Part shown: positions 8,629-18,053 of the stretch, piece by piece
How positions within the stretch are numbered: position 1 is the stretch's first letter
Layout of the letters: each line of letters opens with the position of its first letter
NCBI GenBank assembly: GCA_023395395.1
Contig: JAEWZH010000014.1
Span: 1-64,000 of the forward strand
From: Bacteroidota bacterium
GTDB lineage: Bacteria > Bacteroidota > Bacteroidia > Bacteroidales > Porphyromonadaceae
DNA: 64,000 bases
Reading direction: 5' to 3'
The notes under the pieces: generated by a model
The model's database searches: none
Told to the model about the DNA's origin: nothing
The model's input: only the letters and a program-made list of their open reading frames with translations
Made by a program: the position numbers and the translations under genes

Positions 8629-10128
8629 CTAATCTAGGTGGATAGCACACGAGGTAGTCCTTGGCTCAGCAGTAATCCTGACGAGATCCTGAAGACCCCT
8701 AGTGTCACTCCTCGGGGTGGCGACTTTGATACCCGGTACTGTATAGCTATTGTAGAGCACTTGTCTCATTCGAGCAATCTGATTTAGGCTAAATTCATCA
8801 CTATGACAAAAGTCATAGTCCATGATATTAGTCGCATCAAATCTACCACTACTACAGTCATTCCGTTTCAATAGACCAGCTATCTCCAATATACTGGTAT
8901 TGCCCGATGCGATGATTGCCCTGCGATTTTCTTCGTACTTCTGACGGTTATAAGTAGGAGTGTCTGTACAGTAATCAGTGTCTTCGCAGCTATCAAGTAT
9001 GACACTCTCTCTGCTCCCCTGGACTTCAGAAAAAGTGTGGAAAAGCCCAAGATAATGCCCAAGCTCATGTGCCAACGTATTCTTGCCCAGATTTCCTTTC
9101 AGGAAAGTATACTGCCAAGTAAGCCACTCGAAAGCGTCAGAATTGATGGCGACACAATGATTATAATTGCTAAAGCCTGCCAACCCTCCTGCCGCCTTGA
9201 TCTTTGCCTCATCCTCAGCCGAGAGCTGCGACAATCCTTCTATCGCAACAGAATTAAGCGCAAATGGAAGATGTGATATACCAAGGGTCAATTGATTAGC
9301 TCCTCCCTCTCGAGTAAATGGAAAAACAAAGATATTAATATACTTATTGATAGGCCATCCCATAGAATGGAATCGACCTCCTTCCTTATCGTTCATCACC
9401 GTAGAAGGGCTTAGCGACTTCTCCGTCATTGCTACAGCCCGCACCCCAGCGGGACTGATGCGCTTCCCGTCTGGATCTACAGTCGCAAGGACAAAGCGAA
9501 TATTCGTCTCTCTAGGCACATAATAGACCTCATTAGTCGCCATCGATTCGCTCCATCGCTTGATACCACGGTATACTTGATTGTTGTCCAACTGCGGGCG
9601 TTGACCATGTAGTTCATTAATATACTCTAGTATCTTCTGGGCATCAGTACTATTGAGCACATACTTTCGGCGAAGGGTATCGGTCTGGAGTTTATCCTCC
9701 TCGTTATACAGCACGTGAAATATCACCGGTATTTCATAGGTAACAGTGCTAATATCTATGTCATTTCCACCCTTTTGCTTCACTCTTACCTCTACATGCT
9801 CCTTAGAAGTTGCAAAAGTAAGCACCCCTTGGCGCTCCTCTCCAGAAAGATTGGGCTGGACTTTAATCCCTACAATGGTGCGGGATATCCCTCCCATTTG
9901 CGCATTCGTCGAGAGCCATAGTGCATCGCTTGATACCTGCCATGCTTCGTCCGAAGACACCACCACTGAAAGCTCTTTTTTGTTGGCATCCAAAGGATTT
10001 CCATTTTGATCGGCCCAGAGCTCTTCTAGTGAAGCGCTCAGCCCGGTTATCTGCGTATTCTTGGCACAACTGCCCAATGCAAAGAGCAATAAGACAGACC
10101 AAAGTAAGCTCTTTAGATACACTTTCAT
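8629..10128 (-). CDS. Zinc metalloprotease lipoprotein with BACON-like domain
   Basis: A 499-residue lipoprotein: signal peptide with lipobox LGSC (Cys21). Residues about 25-120 form a BACON-like beta-sandwich (EAWQVSSDALWLS ... VRVKQKGG). The C-terminal half is a metzincin of M43/pappalysin type: zinc motif HELGHYLGLFH at residues 354-364 (His354, His358, His364; Glu355 catalytic), then DTDYCTDTP and the Met-turn NIMDY. Cys pairs near the active site fit the secreted Bacteroidetes family. Probably anchored in the outer membrane and digesting extracellular proteins or peptides. Its start overlaps the stop of the alcohol dehydrogenase gene by 4 bp, and the GH51-like gene starts 3 bp after it. 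Confidence 0.9.
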   Translation of the reverse strand: MKVYLKSLLWSVLLLFALGSCAKNTQITGLSASLEELWADQNGNPLDANKKELSVVVSSDEAWQVSSDALWLSTNAQMGGISRTIVGIKVQPNLSGEERQGVLTFATSKEHVEVRVKQKGGNDIDISTVTYEIPVIFHVLYNEEDKLQTDTLRRKYVLNSTDAQKILEYINELHGQRPQLDNNQVYRGIKRWSESMATNEVYYVPRETNIRFVLATVDPDGKRISPAGVRAVAMTEKSLSPSTVMNDKEGGRFHSMGWPINKYINIFVFPFTREGGANQLTLGISHLPFALNSVAIEGLSQLSAEDEAKIKAAGGLAGFSNYNHCVAINSDAFEWLTWQYTFLKGNLGKNTLAHELGHYLGLFHTFSEVQGSRESVILDSCEDTDYCTDTPTYNRQKYEENRRAIIASGNTSILEIAGLLKRNDCSSGRFDATNIMDYDFCHSDEFSLNQIARMRQVLYNSYTVPGIKVATPRSDTRGLQDLVRITAEPRTTSCAIHLD

Positions 10129-11270
10129 CTCATAGACACATTAATCACCTCCCTAATCCTATCAGGGGTAGCTATCCCTCGCTCTCCCAAAATGGTGCCA
10201 CGCTGCTCAAATCGAGTAATAATCTCTTGGGCTACCCTTGCTGAGATACCACCCTCTTTCATAGATGCCGCCAAACCAAGGCTATGAATAAAGTCCACCA
10301 CAGCTTGGATTGTTGCCGTCACTGTCGATTCTTCACTCAGCCCGGTAATACCAAATACTCGACGACCCATCTGGACAATCTTCCCTCGCTTCTCTTCGCT
10401 GAATACTTCCATCACTGCGGGCAGTACCATCATCAGAGAAGCGCCATGAGTGGTCCCCGTCAGAGCCGTTATTTCATGTCCAATACGGTGTGTCATCCAA
10501 TCCTGCTCCACTCCCATAGAGAGCATATAATTGAGACCAAACGTAGCCGAGAGCATATATTCGCATGCCATATCGTAGTCATTGTTGCCCTTCATCAGGC
10601 TTGGAGCTATATCCAAGAGGTTGAGCAAAATCCCCTCTGCAAGGCGATCCATCACTCCACTCTGACCTGTGGAAGTAAGGTATTGCTCGAGCGTATGCAT
10701 GAATGTATCTGCCACGCCACAGGCTACCTGATGTTCACTTAGTGTGTACGTGTAAGTAGGATCCAAAATGGAGAAGAGGGGGAAGTGGCAAGTAATGGCA
10801 AACTTCTCATTGATTGCCCTATTGGAAAGTACGGCCCCAGAGTTCATTTCCGACCCAGTAGCAGGCACCGTCAGCACTGTCCCAAGTGGTAGTGCTTCAC
10901 CATAATAGCCACTCTTGACCATCTCCCAGCTACTCATCGGAGCTTCCACGCCCATAGCAATGATTTTGCTGGCATCAATGACAGAACCACCTCCTACAGC
11001 GAGGATAAAGTCACAACCCTCACTCCGTACCAACTCTATTGCTCGATCCACTGTAGAGCAATCAGGATTTGCCTCGATACCACCAAAAGGCACTACTGAA
11101 TATCCCTCCAGCTGTGCCATTACTTGGTCATAAATCCCATTACGTTTTACACTACCACCACCATACGTTAGTAGTACCTTACACCCCTCGGGTATATATT
11201 TACGCAACCGCTCCACGCTCCCACGCCCAAAGATAATCTTGGTTGGATTGCAAAAAGTAAAGTTATTCAT
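10125..11270 (-). CDS. Iron-containing alcohol dehydrogenase (YqhD/BDH type)
   Basis: A 381-residue group III alcohol dehydrogenase, about the length of the YqhD/butanol dehydrogenase branch. The nucleotide-binding loop GGGSVIDASKI and the metal-site region (Asp near TFMHTLEQYL and the His residues in HRIGHEI and GTTHGASL) are present. It probably reduces aldehydes with NAD(P)H in the cytosol; the substrate cannot be told. It is the first gene of an operon that continues with a metalloprotease lipoprotein, a GH51-like lipoprotein and a muramidase. Mixing a cytosolic oxidoreductase with three exported proteins is unusual. Confidence 0.88.
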   Translation of the reverse strand: MNNFTFCNPTKIIFGRGSVERLRKYIPEGCKVLLTYGGGSVKRNGIYDQVMAQLEGYSVVPFGGIEANPDCSTVDRAIELVRSEGCDFILAVGGGSVIDASKIIAMGVEAPMSSWEMVKSGYYGEALPLGTVLTVPATGSEMNSGAVLSNRAINEKFAITCHFPLFSILDPTYTYTLSEHQVACGVADTFMHTLEQYLTSTGQSGVMDRLAEGILLNLLDIAPSLMKGNNDYDMACEYMLSATFGLNYMLSMGVEQDWMTHRIGHEITALTGTTHGASLMMVLPAVMEVFSEEKRGKIVQMGRRVFGITGLSEESTVTATIQAVVDFIHSLGLAASMKEGGISARVAQEIITRFEQRGTILGERGIATPDRIREVINVSMR

Positions 11271-11353
11271 TTTTAGTCCTCCTTGATAATAATATTCCTA
11301 TCAGACCACTAAGATACCAACTTCTACTGAAATACGTTAATCGTCTGGTACCC

Positions 11354-11608
11354 CTCAATCCCTCAAGTAGAGGGGATGTGTCGGTAAAGAGACAAGATTC
11401 TCTCTATTGAGAGACTGGATTCTCTCTATTGAGAGACTGGATTCTCTCTATTGAGAGACTGGATTCTCTCTATTGAGAGACTGGATTCTCTCTACCGAGA
11501 GACTGGATTCTCTCTACCGAGAGACTGGATTCTCTCTACCGAGAGACTGGATTCTCTCCATTGAGAGATAAAAAGAAAAATATACCAACCATGCTCTTCT
11601 AATTGACA
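11354..11608. mobile_element. MITE-like element with 22-bp array B
   Basis: Eight palindromic cores (CTCTCTATTGAGAG, CTCTCTACCGAGAG, CTCTCCATTGAGAG) start at 11400 and recur every 22 bp without a single indel up to 11567. On the left, 11354-11391 is a 38-bp sequence that matches, with about six differences, the reverse complement of 48430-48467. On the right, 11582-11608 is a degenerate inverted copy of it. The element fills most of the 393-bp gap between divergent genes, so it lies in their shared promoter region. No ORF is inside. I see no clear TAnnTTTG box in the rest of the gap. Confidence 0.75.
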
Positions 11609-11663
11609 CAAAATTAGTATCTTGTCGCTACGAGTATATCCTTGCAAATACAGCATCTAATTT

Positions 11664-12692
11664 ATGACAAATAACATTACGACAGTGCTCCTCACCGGAG
11701 CGGGAGGAAATATTGGACGTGAGGTGGTAGAGATATTAGTGCGTCGAACCTATAAGTATCGACTAAGGGTATTTGACCTAGACACGCCCCGCAATCGAGA
11801 GTTTTTCGACCGATTTGGAGGTCGGCTGGATATTTATTTGGGGGATATTACCCGACCTGAAGACTTGATAGAGGCTACCAAAGGGGTAGATGTTGTCTTT
11901 CACATGGCATCAATTATTCCCCCATTGGCACTTGACCGACCTGAGCTTGCATACAAGGTAAATGTGGGAGGGACACGCAACCTTACCGAAGCTCTCCGTA
12001 AACAGTCTCCTGACGCTTTCATCTTAATGGCATCCAGCGTAGCTACGTATGGAGATCGATTTCTCAACCCCTTTATTAGAGTCGGAGATCCGCTCATCCC
12101 CGCTACAGGTGACACCTACGCTGAGACCAAAATAGAGATGGAGCGGATTATACAGGAGAGCGGGATACGATGGTCTATTTATCGACTGGCTGCCATTATG
12201 GGTGCAGGCAATCATAATGCACCTAAGCTGATGTTTAGGATGCCACTCGAACAGATAATGGAGATTTGTACCCCTCGTGATACAGCGAGAGCGTTTGTAA
12301 ACACATTGGAGCATCGTGAGGAGATCGAAGGTCGTATATTTAACCTTGGTGGTGGAGCAGATTGTACAACTACTTACAGCGAATTCCTTGCGAACAATAT
12401 GAAAATATATGGGCTCGCTCCATTGGATTTTCCCTATCGTGCTTTTGCTCAGAAAAACTTCCATTGTGGCTATTTTGAAGACGGTGACGAGTTAGAAGAA
12501 ATCCTCCACTTTCGACGTGATACTCTTGCAGACTACTATGCACTAGTACAAGACCATACCCCTTGGATTCAAAAACTAGCTACGATGGGGATTAGCAAGA
12601 TTGTCAAGAGCTATTTACTCAGCAAAAGTGAGCCTTATCGTGCTTGGAAAGAGCGGGATAATGAGGCGATGAAACTGTATTTTAGAGACTAA
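11664..12692 (+). CDS. NAD-dependent epimerase/dehydratase family protein
   Basis: A 342-residue extended SDR with the Rossmann motif TGAGGNIG near residues 11-18, and Tyr152/Lys156 in YAETK preceded by a serine in MASSVATYG. The fold and catalytic triad are intact. The C-terminal 60-70 residues (IQKLATMGISKIVKSYLL ...) form an extra helical tail. Substrate unknown; nucleotide-sugar epimerase or dehydratase, or a sterol/flavonoid-reductase-like enzyme are possible. It ends 27 bp before the tricorn gene and is probably co-transcribed with it. Confidence 0.8.
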   Translation: MTNNITTVLLTGAGGNIGREVVEILVRRTYKYRLRVFDLDTPRNREFFDRFGGRLDIYLGDITRPEDLIEATKGVDVVFHMASIIPPLALDRPELAYKVNVGGTRNLTEALRKQSPDAFILMASSVATYGDRFLNPFIRVGDPLIPATGDTYAETKIEMERIIQESGIRWSIYRLAAIMGAGNHNAPKLMFRMPLEQIMEICTPRDTARAFVNTLEHREEIEGRIFNLGGGADCTTTYSEFLANNMKIYGLAPLDFPYRAFAQKNFHCGYFEDGDELEEILHFRRDTLADYYALVQDHTPWIQKLATMGISKIVKSYLLSKSEPYRAWKERDNEAMKLYFRD

Positions 12693-12719
12693 TAATCGTA
12701 TCACACTGTAGTATAACCT

Positions 12720-15700
12720 ATGAAAATTAAAAAGATTTTATTGGCTGGAATCACCTGCCTACTCTCCTTAGGAGCGATAGCATCCAGTTCCGACCCGGCA
12801 TGGATTAGACACACTGCCATAAGCCCAGATGGGGAGATTATCGCTTTCAGCTATAGGGGCGATCTATTTACTGTCCCTCTAAGTGGTGGATTGGCGACAC
12901 AGATTACCTCACATGCTGCTTATGACAAAGCACCAGTATGGAGCCCTGATGGTCAGTATCTTGCTTTTGCATCAGACAGAGAGGGCAACTTTAATATCTA
13001 CCTCACCTCTAGGAGAGGAGGCAACGCCACACGCATCACCTACGGTGGCACCCATCAGATTCCAGTGGCGTTTCTTGATGGTGAGACGATTGTCTACGAC
13101 TCCAATATTCGCCCTGCCAAAGAGATGGGACTATTCCCATCTGGACAGTTCACTCAACTCTACCAGCAAAGTATAAAGGGTGGCAGACCAAAGATGTTTT
13201 CTGCCATCACCATGGTAGATCCATCCATTGGGAAGGATGGTCGCATTCTATACACCGATATTAAGGGGTATGAGGACAAGTTTAGGAAGCATCATACCTC
13301 TTCTATTACTAGAGATATTTGGCTCTATAGCCCTAGCGAAAAAAGCTATCGCAAGCTAACCACTTTTGAGGGGGAAGACCGCAATGCTCTATGGCTCCCC
13401 GGACAAACAGAGTATCTCTACACTAGCGAACAAGATGGGACACTCAATATATACAAGGGAAGTATTTCGGGTGAAGCACCAGTCCAGATTACACACTTCG
13501 AGAAGCACCCTGTTCGCTACATGAGTATGGACAATAGAGGTAATGTCGCTTTCTCGTGGAATGGAAAGCTCTACTATATGCCTCTTGGTAGCGAACCTCG
13601 ACAAATACCCGTGGAGGTCATCGCAGACTTCACGATTCCCGAAGTCGAATACCAGACCATCACGAGAGGAGCAACTGATTTTGCCCTTTCGCCAAATGAA
13701 AAGGAGGTTGCTATTATAGTCCGTGGAGATGTATTCGTCGCCAATATCGAGTATGGCACCACAAAGCGAATCACCAACACTGCTGAGCAAGAGCGTGATC
13801 TCACATGGAGTCCTGATGGTCGCAGGCTGGTTTATTCCGCCGAACGAAATGGTCAATGGAATCTTTATATGACCGAGCTGGTTCGATCAGAGGAAAAACA
13901 ATTTGCCTATGCCAAGGAGCTTAAGGAGACTCAACTCACCAATAAGAGTGATGTCCCTTCTTTTCAGCCAGTATTTAGCCCCGACGGCAAGGAGATTGCC
14001 TTCCTACGTGATCGTTCGGCTATCTATGTGCTCAACATCGCTTCTAGGTCAGAACGTGAGGTGATGAATAAGCGTTACAATTACTCTTACTCCGATGGCG
14101 ATCAAGACTTTGCTTGGAGTCCAGATGGAAAGTGGATTATCACAGAGACTATTGGGGATGGCGGATGGAATAATAAAGATGTCGCCCTATTTAAGGCTGA
14201 CGGCAGTGGTATGATGCACAACCTCACCCAGAGTGGTTATTCTGAAGGCAGTGGTCGCTTCGTAATGGAGGGTAAGGCGGTCATCTTTGGGTCAGACAGA
14301 GCTGGTTATCGTAGCCACGGTAGCTGGGGTGCAGAGTACGACCTCTATCTGATGTTTCTCAATCAAGAAGCTTTCGACCAATACCAGCTCGGCAAAGAGG
14401 AGCGGGAGGTATTCCTAGCCAAGGAAGACGAAAGTAAAAAGGAAGAGAAGAAAGACGATAAGAAGGAGCAACCAAAAGTAGTAGCGCCCCTCTCATTTGA
14501 GTTGGATAATAGAGATTACATGACCGTACGCCTTACCCGGAGCAGTGGTATGCAGAGCGACTTTGCCATGAATTCAAAGGGAGACAAACTCTATTACCTA
14601 GCATCATTTGACAATGCCACCAACCTCTATTCGCTTGATCTCGCTGAGAAAAAGACGGAAATGGTGATGGCAGACGTGGGTGGTGGCAAGTTGGAACTCG
14701 GCAAGGACGACACGACCCTCTACCTTTTCTCGTTCCGTGGAATGTACAAAATCTCTGGCAAGGAGCGCAAGCCTATCAACTTCACCGCTCGCTTCGAGTA
14801 CAAAAGCACCCAAGAGCGGACGTATATGTTTGACCACATCGTAAAGCAGGTAGAAAACAAATTTTACGATGTCAATCTCCACGGAGTAGACTGGAATGGC
14901 TACGCTGAAACGTACCGTGAGTTTCTCCCTCATATCAATAATAATTACGACTACGCAGAGATGATCTCTGAGCTATTAGGTGAGCTCAATGCTTCACATA
15001 CTGGAGGTCGATATAGTGGCAAACCAGCTAACCGCCCTACCGCTTCGCTCGGTCTATTCTACGACGATAGCCACGAAGGCGTTGGTGTGAAAATCTCCGA
15101 GGTGATGAAAGGCGGTCCGATGGACAAGGCGAAGTCTATCGCCAAACCTGGGGTTATCGTCACTAGGGTAAATGGAGAGGAGATCGCACCTGACAAACCA
15201 CTAGAGTACTATCTCAATGGGCTGTCTGGCCAGTGGGTCACTCTCACGCTTCGTGACACAAATGGCAGTGAAGTAGAAGAACAAGTACGCCCAATCTCTG
15301 CCGGAGCCGAAAATGGCTTGCTCTATCGTCGTTGGGTAGAAAAGCGTGCCAAGATGGTAGAAGAGTGGAGTGGTGGCAAGATTGCCTATGTACATGTACA
15401 AGGGATGGATAGTAGATCATTCCGCAGTGTATTCAAAGATTTGCTCGGCAAGTATCGCCACTGTGATGCTGTAGTAGTGGACACCCGTTTTAACGGCGGT
15501 GGTTGGCTACATGAAGACTTGGTCATCCTACTGACTGGCAAAGAGTACAGTCGATTTGCCCCTCGCGGACAGTACATTGGGAGTGACCCATTTGCTCAGT
15601 GGAACAAACCTTCTGCGGTGCTGATGTCTGAAGGAAATTACTCCAATGCACACGGTTTTCCTTGGGTGTACAAGACACTTGGCGTCGGCAAAGTCATCGG

Positions 15701-15920
15701 AGCACCAGTGCCAGGAACCATGACTGCGGTGTGGTGGGAGACACTTGTGGATCCATCACTCGTATTTGGAATCCCACAAGTAACAGTAACCGATGTTCAA
15801 GGCAATGCGTTAGAGAATACTCAGCTCAATCCTGACATCCTCATCCTCAATACGCCTGAGCAATACCTGCAGGATTATGATGCTCAACTCAAAGCAGCCG
15901 TGGATAATTTAATGAAGTAA
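12720..15920 (+). CDS. Tricorn protease homologue (S41 family), copy 1
   Basis: A 1066-residue secreted protease: signal peptide (about 1-22), two beta-propellers built of WD40/TolB-like repeats (many SPDG motifs; about residues 25-560), a Lys/Glu-rich linker near 560-590, then a core domain, PDZ domain and S41 C-terminal protease domain. His760 (ASHTGG) and Ser975 (NYSNAHG) match the catalytic His and Ser of tricorn protease. It likely degrades peptides in the periplasm. A paralogue with the same architecture lies at 30459-33695 on the other strand. A clear terminator follows. Confidence 0.93.
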   Translation: MKIKKILLAGITCLLSLGAIASSSDPAWIRHTAISPDGEIIAFSYRGDLFTVPLSGGLATQITSHAAYDKAPVWSPDGQYLAFASDREGNFNIYLTSRRGGNATRITYGGTHQIPVAFLDGETIVYDSNIRPAKEMGLFPSGQFTQLYQQSIKGGRPKMFSAITMVDPSIGKDGRILYTDIKGYEDKFRKHHTSSITRDIWLYSPSEKSYRKLTTFEGEDRNALWLPGQTEYLYTSEQDGTLNIYKGSISGEAPVQITHFEKHPVRYMSMDNRGNVAFSWNGKLYYMPLGSEPRQIPVEVIADFTIPEVEYQTITRGATDFALSPNEKEVAIIVRGDVFVANIEYGTTKRITNTAEQERDLTWSPDGRRLVYSAERNGQWNLYMTELVRSEEKQFAYAKELKETQLTNKSDVPSFQPVFSPDGKEIAFLRDRSAIYVLNIASRSEREVMNKRYNYSYSDGDQDFAWSPDGKWIITETIGDGGWNNKDVALFKADGSGMMHNLTQSGYSEGSGRFVMEGKAVIFGSDRAGYRSHGSWGAEYDLYLMFLNQEAFDQYQLGKEEREVFLAKEDESKKEEKKDDKKEQPKVVAPLSFELDNRDYMTVRLTRSSGMQSDFAMNSKGDKLYYLASFDNATNLYSLDLAEKKTEMVMADVGGGKLELGKDDTTLYLFSFRGMYKISGKERKPINFTARFEYKSTQERTYMFDHIVKQVENKFYDVNLHGVDWNGYAETYREFLPHINNNYDYAEMISELLGELNASHTGGRYSGKPANRPTASLGLFYDDSHEGVGVKISEVMKGGPMDKAKSIAKPGVIVTRVNGEEIAPDKPLEYYLNGLSGQWVTLTLRDTNGSEVEEQVRPISAGAENGLLYRRWVEKRAKMVEEWSGGKIAYVHVQGMDSRSFRSVFKDLLGKYRHCDAVVVDTRFNGGGWLHEDLVILLTGKEYSRFAPRGQYIGSDPFAQWNKPSAVLMSEGNYSNAHGFPWVYKTLGVGKVIGAPVPGTMTAVWWETLVDPSLVFGIPQVTVTDVQGNALENTQLNPDILILNTPEQYLQDYDAQLKAAVDNLMK

Positions 15921-15947
15921 TCTCAAAGTGCTTCTCTGTAGTATAAG

Positions 15948-15980
15948 GGCGTGTATATGAGGAATACACGCCTTTTTTTT
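15948..15980 (+). terminator. Rho-independent terminator after tricorn copy 1
   Basis: Hairpin with 9-bp arms GGCGTGTAT (15948-15956) and ATACACGCC (15964-15972), followed by eight T. Confidence 0.9.
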
Positions 15981-16034
15981 GATCTTTCTGGGATGAGACT
16001 TACACACGTTTCAGTAAATCTATGGGGGTAAGGC

Positions 16035-16065
16035 TTGGCAGTATGACTATAAATTTGTACCTTTG
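16035..16065 (+). promoter_or_regulatory. tRNA-Lys promoter
   Basis: TTG at 16035-16037 and TACCTTTG at 16058-16065, 20 nt apart, match the Bacteroidetes -33/-7 pattern and lie about 28 nt before the tRNA. Confidence 0.8.
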
Positions 16066-16092
16066 CACAGCTTTCCTTTTAAGAGGAGGTCT

Positions 16093-16165
16093 GATCTGCT
16101 AGCTCAGTAGGTAGAGCACAACACTTTTAATGTTGGGGTCTTGGGTTCGAGCCCCAAGCAGATCA
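16093..16165 (+). tRNA. tRNA-Lys (anticodon TTT)
   Basis: 73 nt that fold as a cloverleaf. Acceptor arms GATCTGC/GCAGATC, D-arm stem GCTC/GAGC, anticodon stem CAACA/TGTTG with loop CTTTTAA (anticodon TTT), T-arm TTGGG/CCCAA with loop TTCGAGC. Discriminator base A; CCA is not encoded. Confidence 0.97.
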
Positions 16166-16167
16166 CA

Positions 16168-16209
16168 GACGTAGCGCAACTTCCTTGGGAGGTTGCGCTA
16201 TGTCTATTT
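16168..16209 (+). terminator. Terminator after tRNA-Lys
   Basis: Inverted repeat GACGTAGCGCAAC (16168-16180) and GTTGCGCTATGTC (16192-16204) with a short T-rich tail (TATTTTG). Confidence 0.75.
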
Positions 16210-16236
16210 TGTACCTATCCATCATAAATAATATCG

Positions 16237-17523
16237 ATGAAAAGAGGTATCTTTGAGGACTTGAAGGAGAAAGCAGAGATGAGTGGAATAACAACAAAAG
16301 AAAATATACAGCGAGCCAAGCAACGCTTCGGCATCGTGGGCAATTCAGAGGCTTTAAACAGAGCTATTGAGGTGGCTCTGCTCATTGCTCCTACTGATGT
16401 AAGTGTGCTAGTAACGGGTGAAAGCGGTGTGGGTAAAGAGAACTTTCCCAAAATCATTCATCACAATAGCGTCCGTAAACATGGTGCATTTGTTGCCGTC
16501 AATTGTGGCGCTATCCCTGAAGGAACCATCGATTCCGAACTCTTTGGGCACAAGAAAGGTTCATTTACCGATGCAGTCACCGAACGCAAAGGATACTTTG
16601 AAGTGGCTGATGGTGGCACGATATTCCTCGATGAGGTAGGGGAGTTGCCACTTGCGACTCAAGCTCGCCTCTTGAGGGTTTTGGAGTCTGGAGAATTTAT
16701 GAAGGTAGGTTCGTCCGATGTGCAGCGTACAGATATCCGAGTGGTAGCGGCTACCAATGTGGATTTGGAGGAAGCGGTAAAGGAAGGAAAGTTTAGACAA
16801 GACCTCTTTTATCGACTCAATACTGTAACTATCGAGCTACCTTCTCTGAGGGAAAGGGGGAATGACATAGGTCTACTCTTCAGAAAGTTTGCAAGTGACT
16901 TTGCCGACAAATATCAGATGCCACCTATTCGCCTTGACGATGGGGCTCTGAGTATGCTAGAAATGTATTCCTGGCCGGGCAATATACGTCAGTTGCGAAA
17001 TCTAGTAGAGCGTCTCAGTGTCATCGCAGAGGATAGGACAATTACCAAGGAGGTATTGGAAAGAAATCTTCCTGCTAATGCTTTGGTACGACACCCTGCT
17101 GTGATTAGTACTCAACCCACTTTTGAGCGACAACAAGAATCTTTTGGGCAGACTCCACCTAATGCAACTTTGGGTGCACTATATGCAATGCTCCATGATG
17201 TGCAGGGAAATGTCAATGAGCTGACTCAACTACTCTATCGATTGCTGCAAGGACAGCAATACATGCCTCAGACAATGCACAGCATCGAGGCTCCACGGCC
17301 TAACCCGATTAACGAGATCCACAAAGGGAATAAAGGAGAAGAGATTACGGCTGTGGAAGATTTCCATGATCTCCTAGAGGATGGAGAAATCGTAACGCTC
17401 AAAGAGATGGAAGCAAGGTACATTGAGTTTGTACTCGAACGCAACAATGGGGCTAGAAGAAAAACTGCCGAGGATCTGGACATTTCAGAGCGAACGCTCT
17501 ACCGAAAACTAAACAGGGAATAA
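16237..17523 (+). CDS. Sigma-54-dependent transcriptional activator, AAA+ and Fis-type HTH only
   Basis: A 428-residue bacterial enhancer-binding protein without an N-terminal receiver or sensor domain. Walker A GESGVGKE (residues 61-68, Lys67), Walker B FLDEVGEL, then sensor and R-finger regions (VVAATN, RQDLFYRLN) and a C-terminal Fis-type helix-turn-helix ending at RTLYRKLN. The sigma-54-contacting loop, normally GAFTGA, reads GSFTDA at 108-113. Phe-Thr is kept but the Gly-to-Asp change is notable. It is followed by lptE after 3 bp and probably heads the lptE/TPR/secG operon. It likely controls envelope genes with RpoN; the targets are not visible here. Confidence 0.88.
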   Translation: MKRGIFEDLKEKAEMSGITTKENIQRAKQRFGIVGNSEALNRAIEVALLIAPTDVSVLVTGESGVGKENFPKIIHHNSVRKHGAFVAVNCGAIPEGTIDSELFGHKKGSFTDAVTERKGYFEVADGGTIFLDEVGELPLATQARLLRVLESGEFMKVGSSDVQRTDIRVVAATNVDLEEAVKEGKFRQDLFYRLNTVTIELPSLRERGNDIGLLFRKFASDFADKYQMPPIRLDDGALSMLEMYSWPGNIRQLRNLVERLSVIAEDRTITKEVLERNLPANALVRHPAVISTQPTFERQQESFGQTPPNATLGALYAMLHDVQGNVNELTQLLYRLLQGQQYMPQTMHSIEAPRPNPINEIHKGNKGEEITAVEDFHDLLEDGEIVTLKEMEARYIEFVLERNNGARRKTAEDLDISERTLYRKLNRE

Positions 17524-17526
17524 GAG

Positions 17527-18042
17527 ATGAGGAAGTATACACTATACACCATATGGACGATTGCTCTAGCACTCATGATGAATGGCTGCTCTGTTTCGTA
17601 TAGCCTCAATGGAGCCAGTATTGATTACACTAGGATTAAAACAATCAACATCACAGACTTTCAAAATATCGCACCTATTGTCTATCCTCCCCTAGCTCAA
17701 AAGCTGTCAGAGGATTTGAAGGATAGATTCCAAAAACAGACACGACTCACCCAAACCACCAGGATTGGGGATATCAACATAGAGGGAGAGATTGTCGGCT
17801 ATGATCTGGCTGCCGAGGCGGTACAAGCAGATGCCTATGCTGCTAGAACCAAACTCACAATGAGGGTCAATGTACGCTATACTAATACTGTAGATGACAA
17901 AGAGAGTTTTGAAAGGGAGTTTACTTCGTTTGTCTCCTTTGATAGCTCACAGATGTTTACCAATGTGCAGGATCAGCTCGTAGAGGATCTCACTAAGGAT
18001 ATTATCAATCAGATATTCAACGCCACTGTAGAAAATTGGTAA
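17527..18042 (+). CDS. lptE: LptE-type LPS assembly lipoprotein
   Basis: A 171-residue outer-membrane lipoprotein with signal peptide and lipobox MNGC (Cys21). Its sequence (SVSYSLNGASIDY, then a single alpha/beta domain with NITDFQNIAP and the C-terminal helix LVEDLTKDIINQIFNATVENW) matches the Bacteroidetes LptE family. LptE plugs LptD and helps insert LPS into the outer leaflet. It starts 3 bp after the sigma-54 activator and ends 11 bp before the TPR gene. LptC is in this window too, at 62 kb, but unlinked. Confidence 0.9.
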   Translation: MRKYTLYTIWTIALALMMNGCSVSYSLNGASIDYTRIKTINITDFQNIAPIVYPPLAQKLSEDLKDRFQKQTRLTQTTRIGDINIEGEIVGYDLAAEAVQADAYAARTKLTMRVNVRYTNTVDDKESFEREFTSFVSFDSSQMFTNVQDQLVEDLTKDIINQIFNATVENW

Positions 18043-18053
18043 GGTAATACGAT

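Noticed and set aside
11400..11567. CRISPR array
   Set aside because: The unit is repeated without unique spacers, the period is only 22 bp and no cas gene is in the window.
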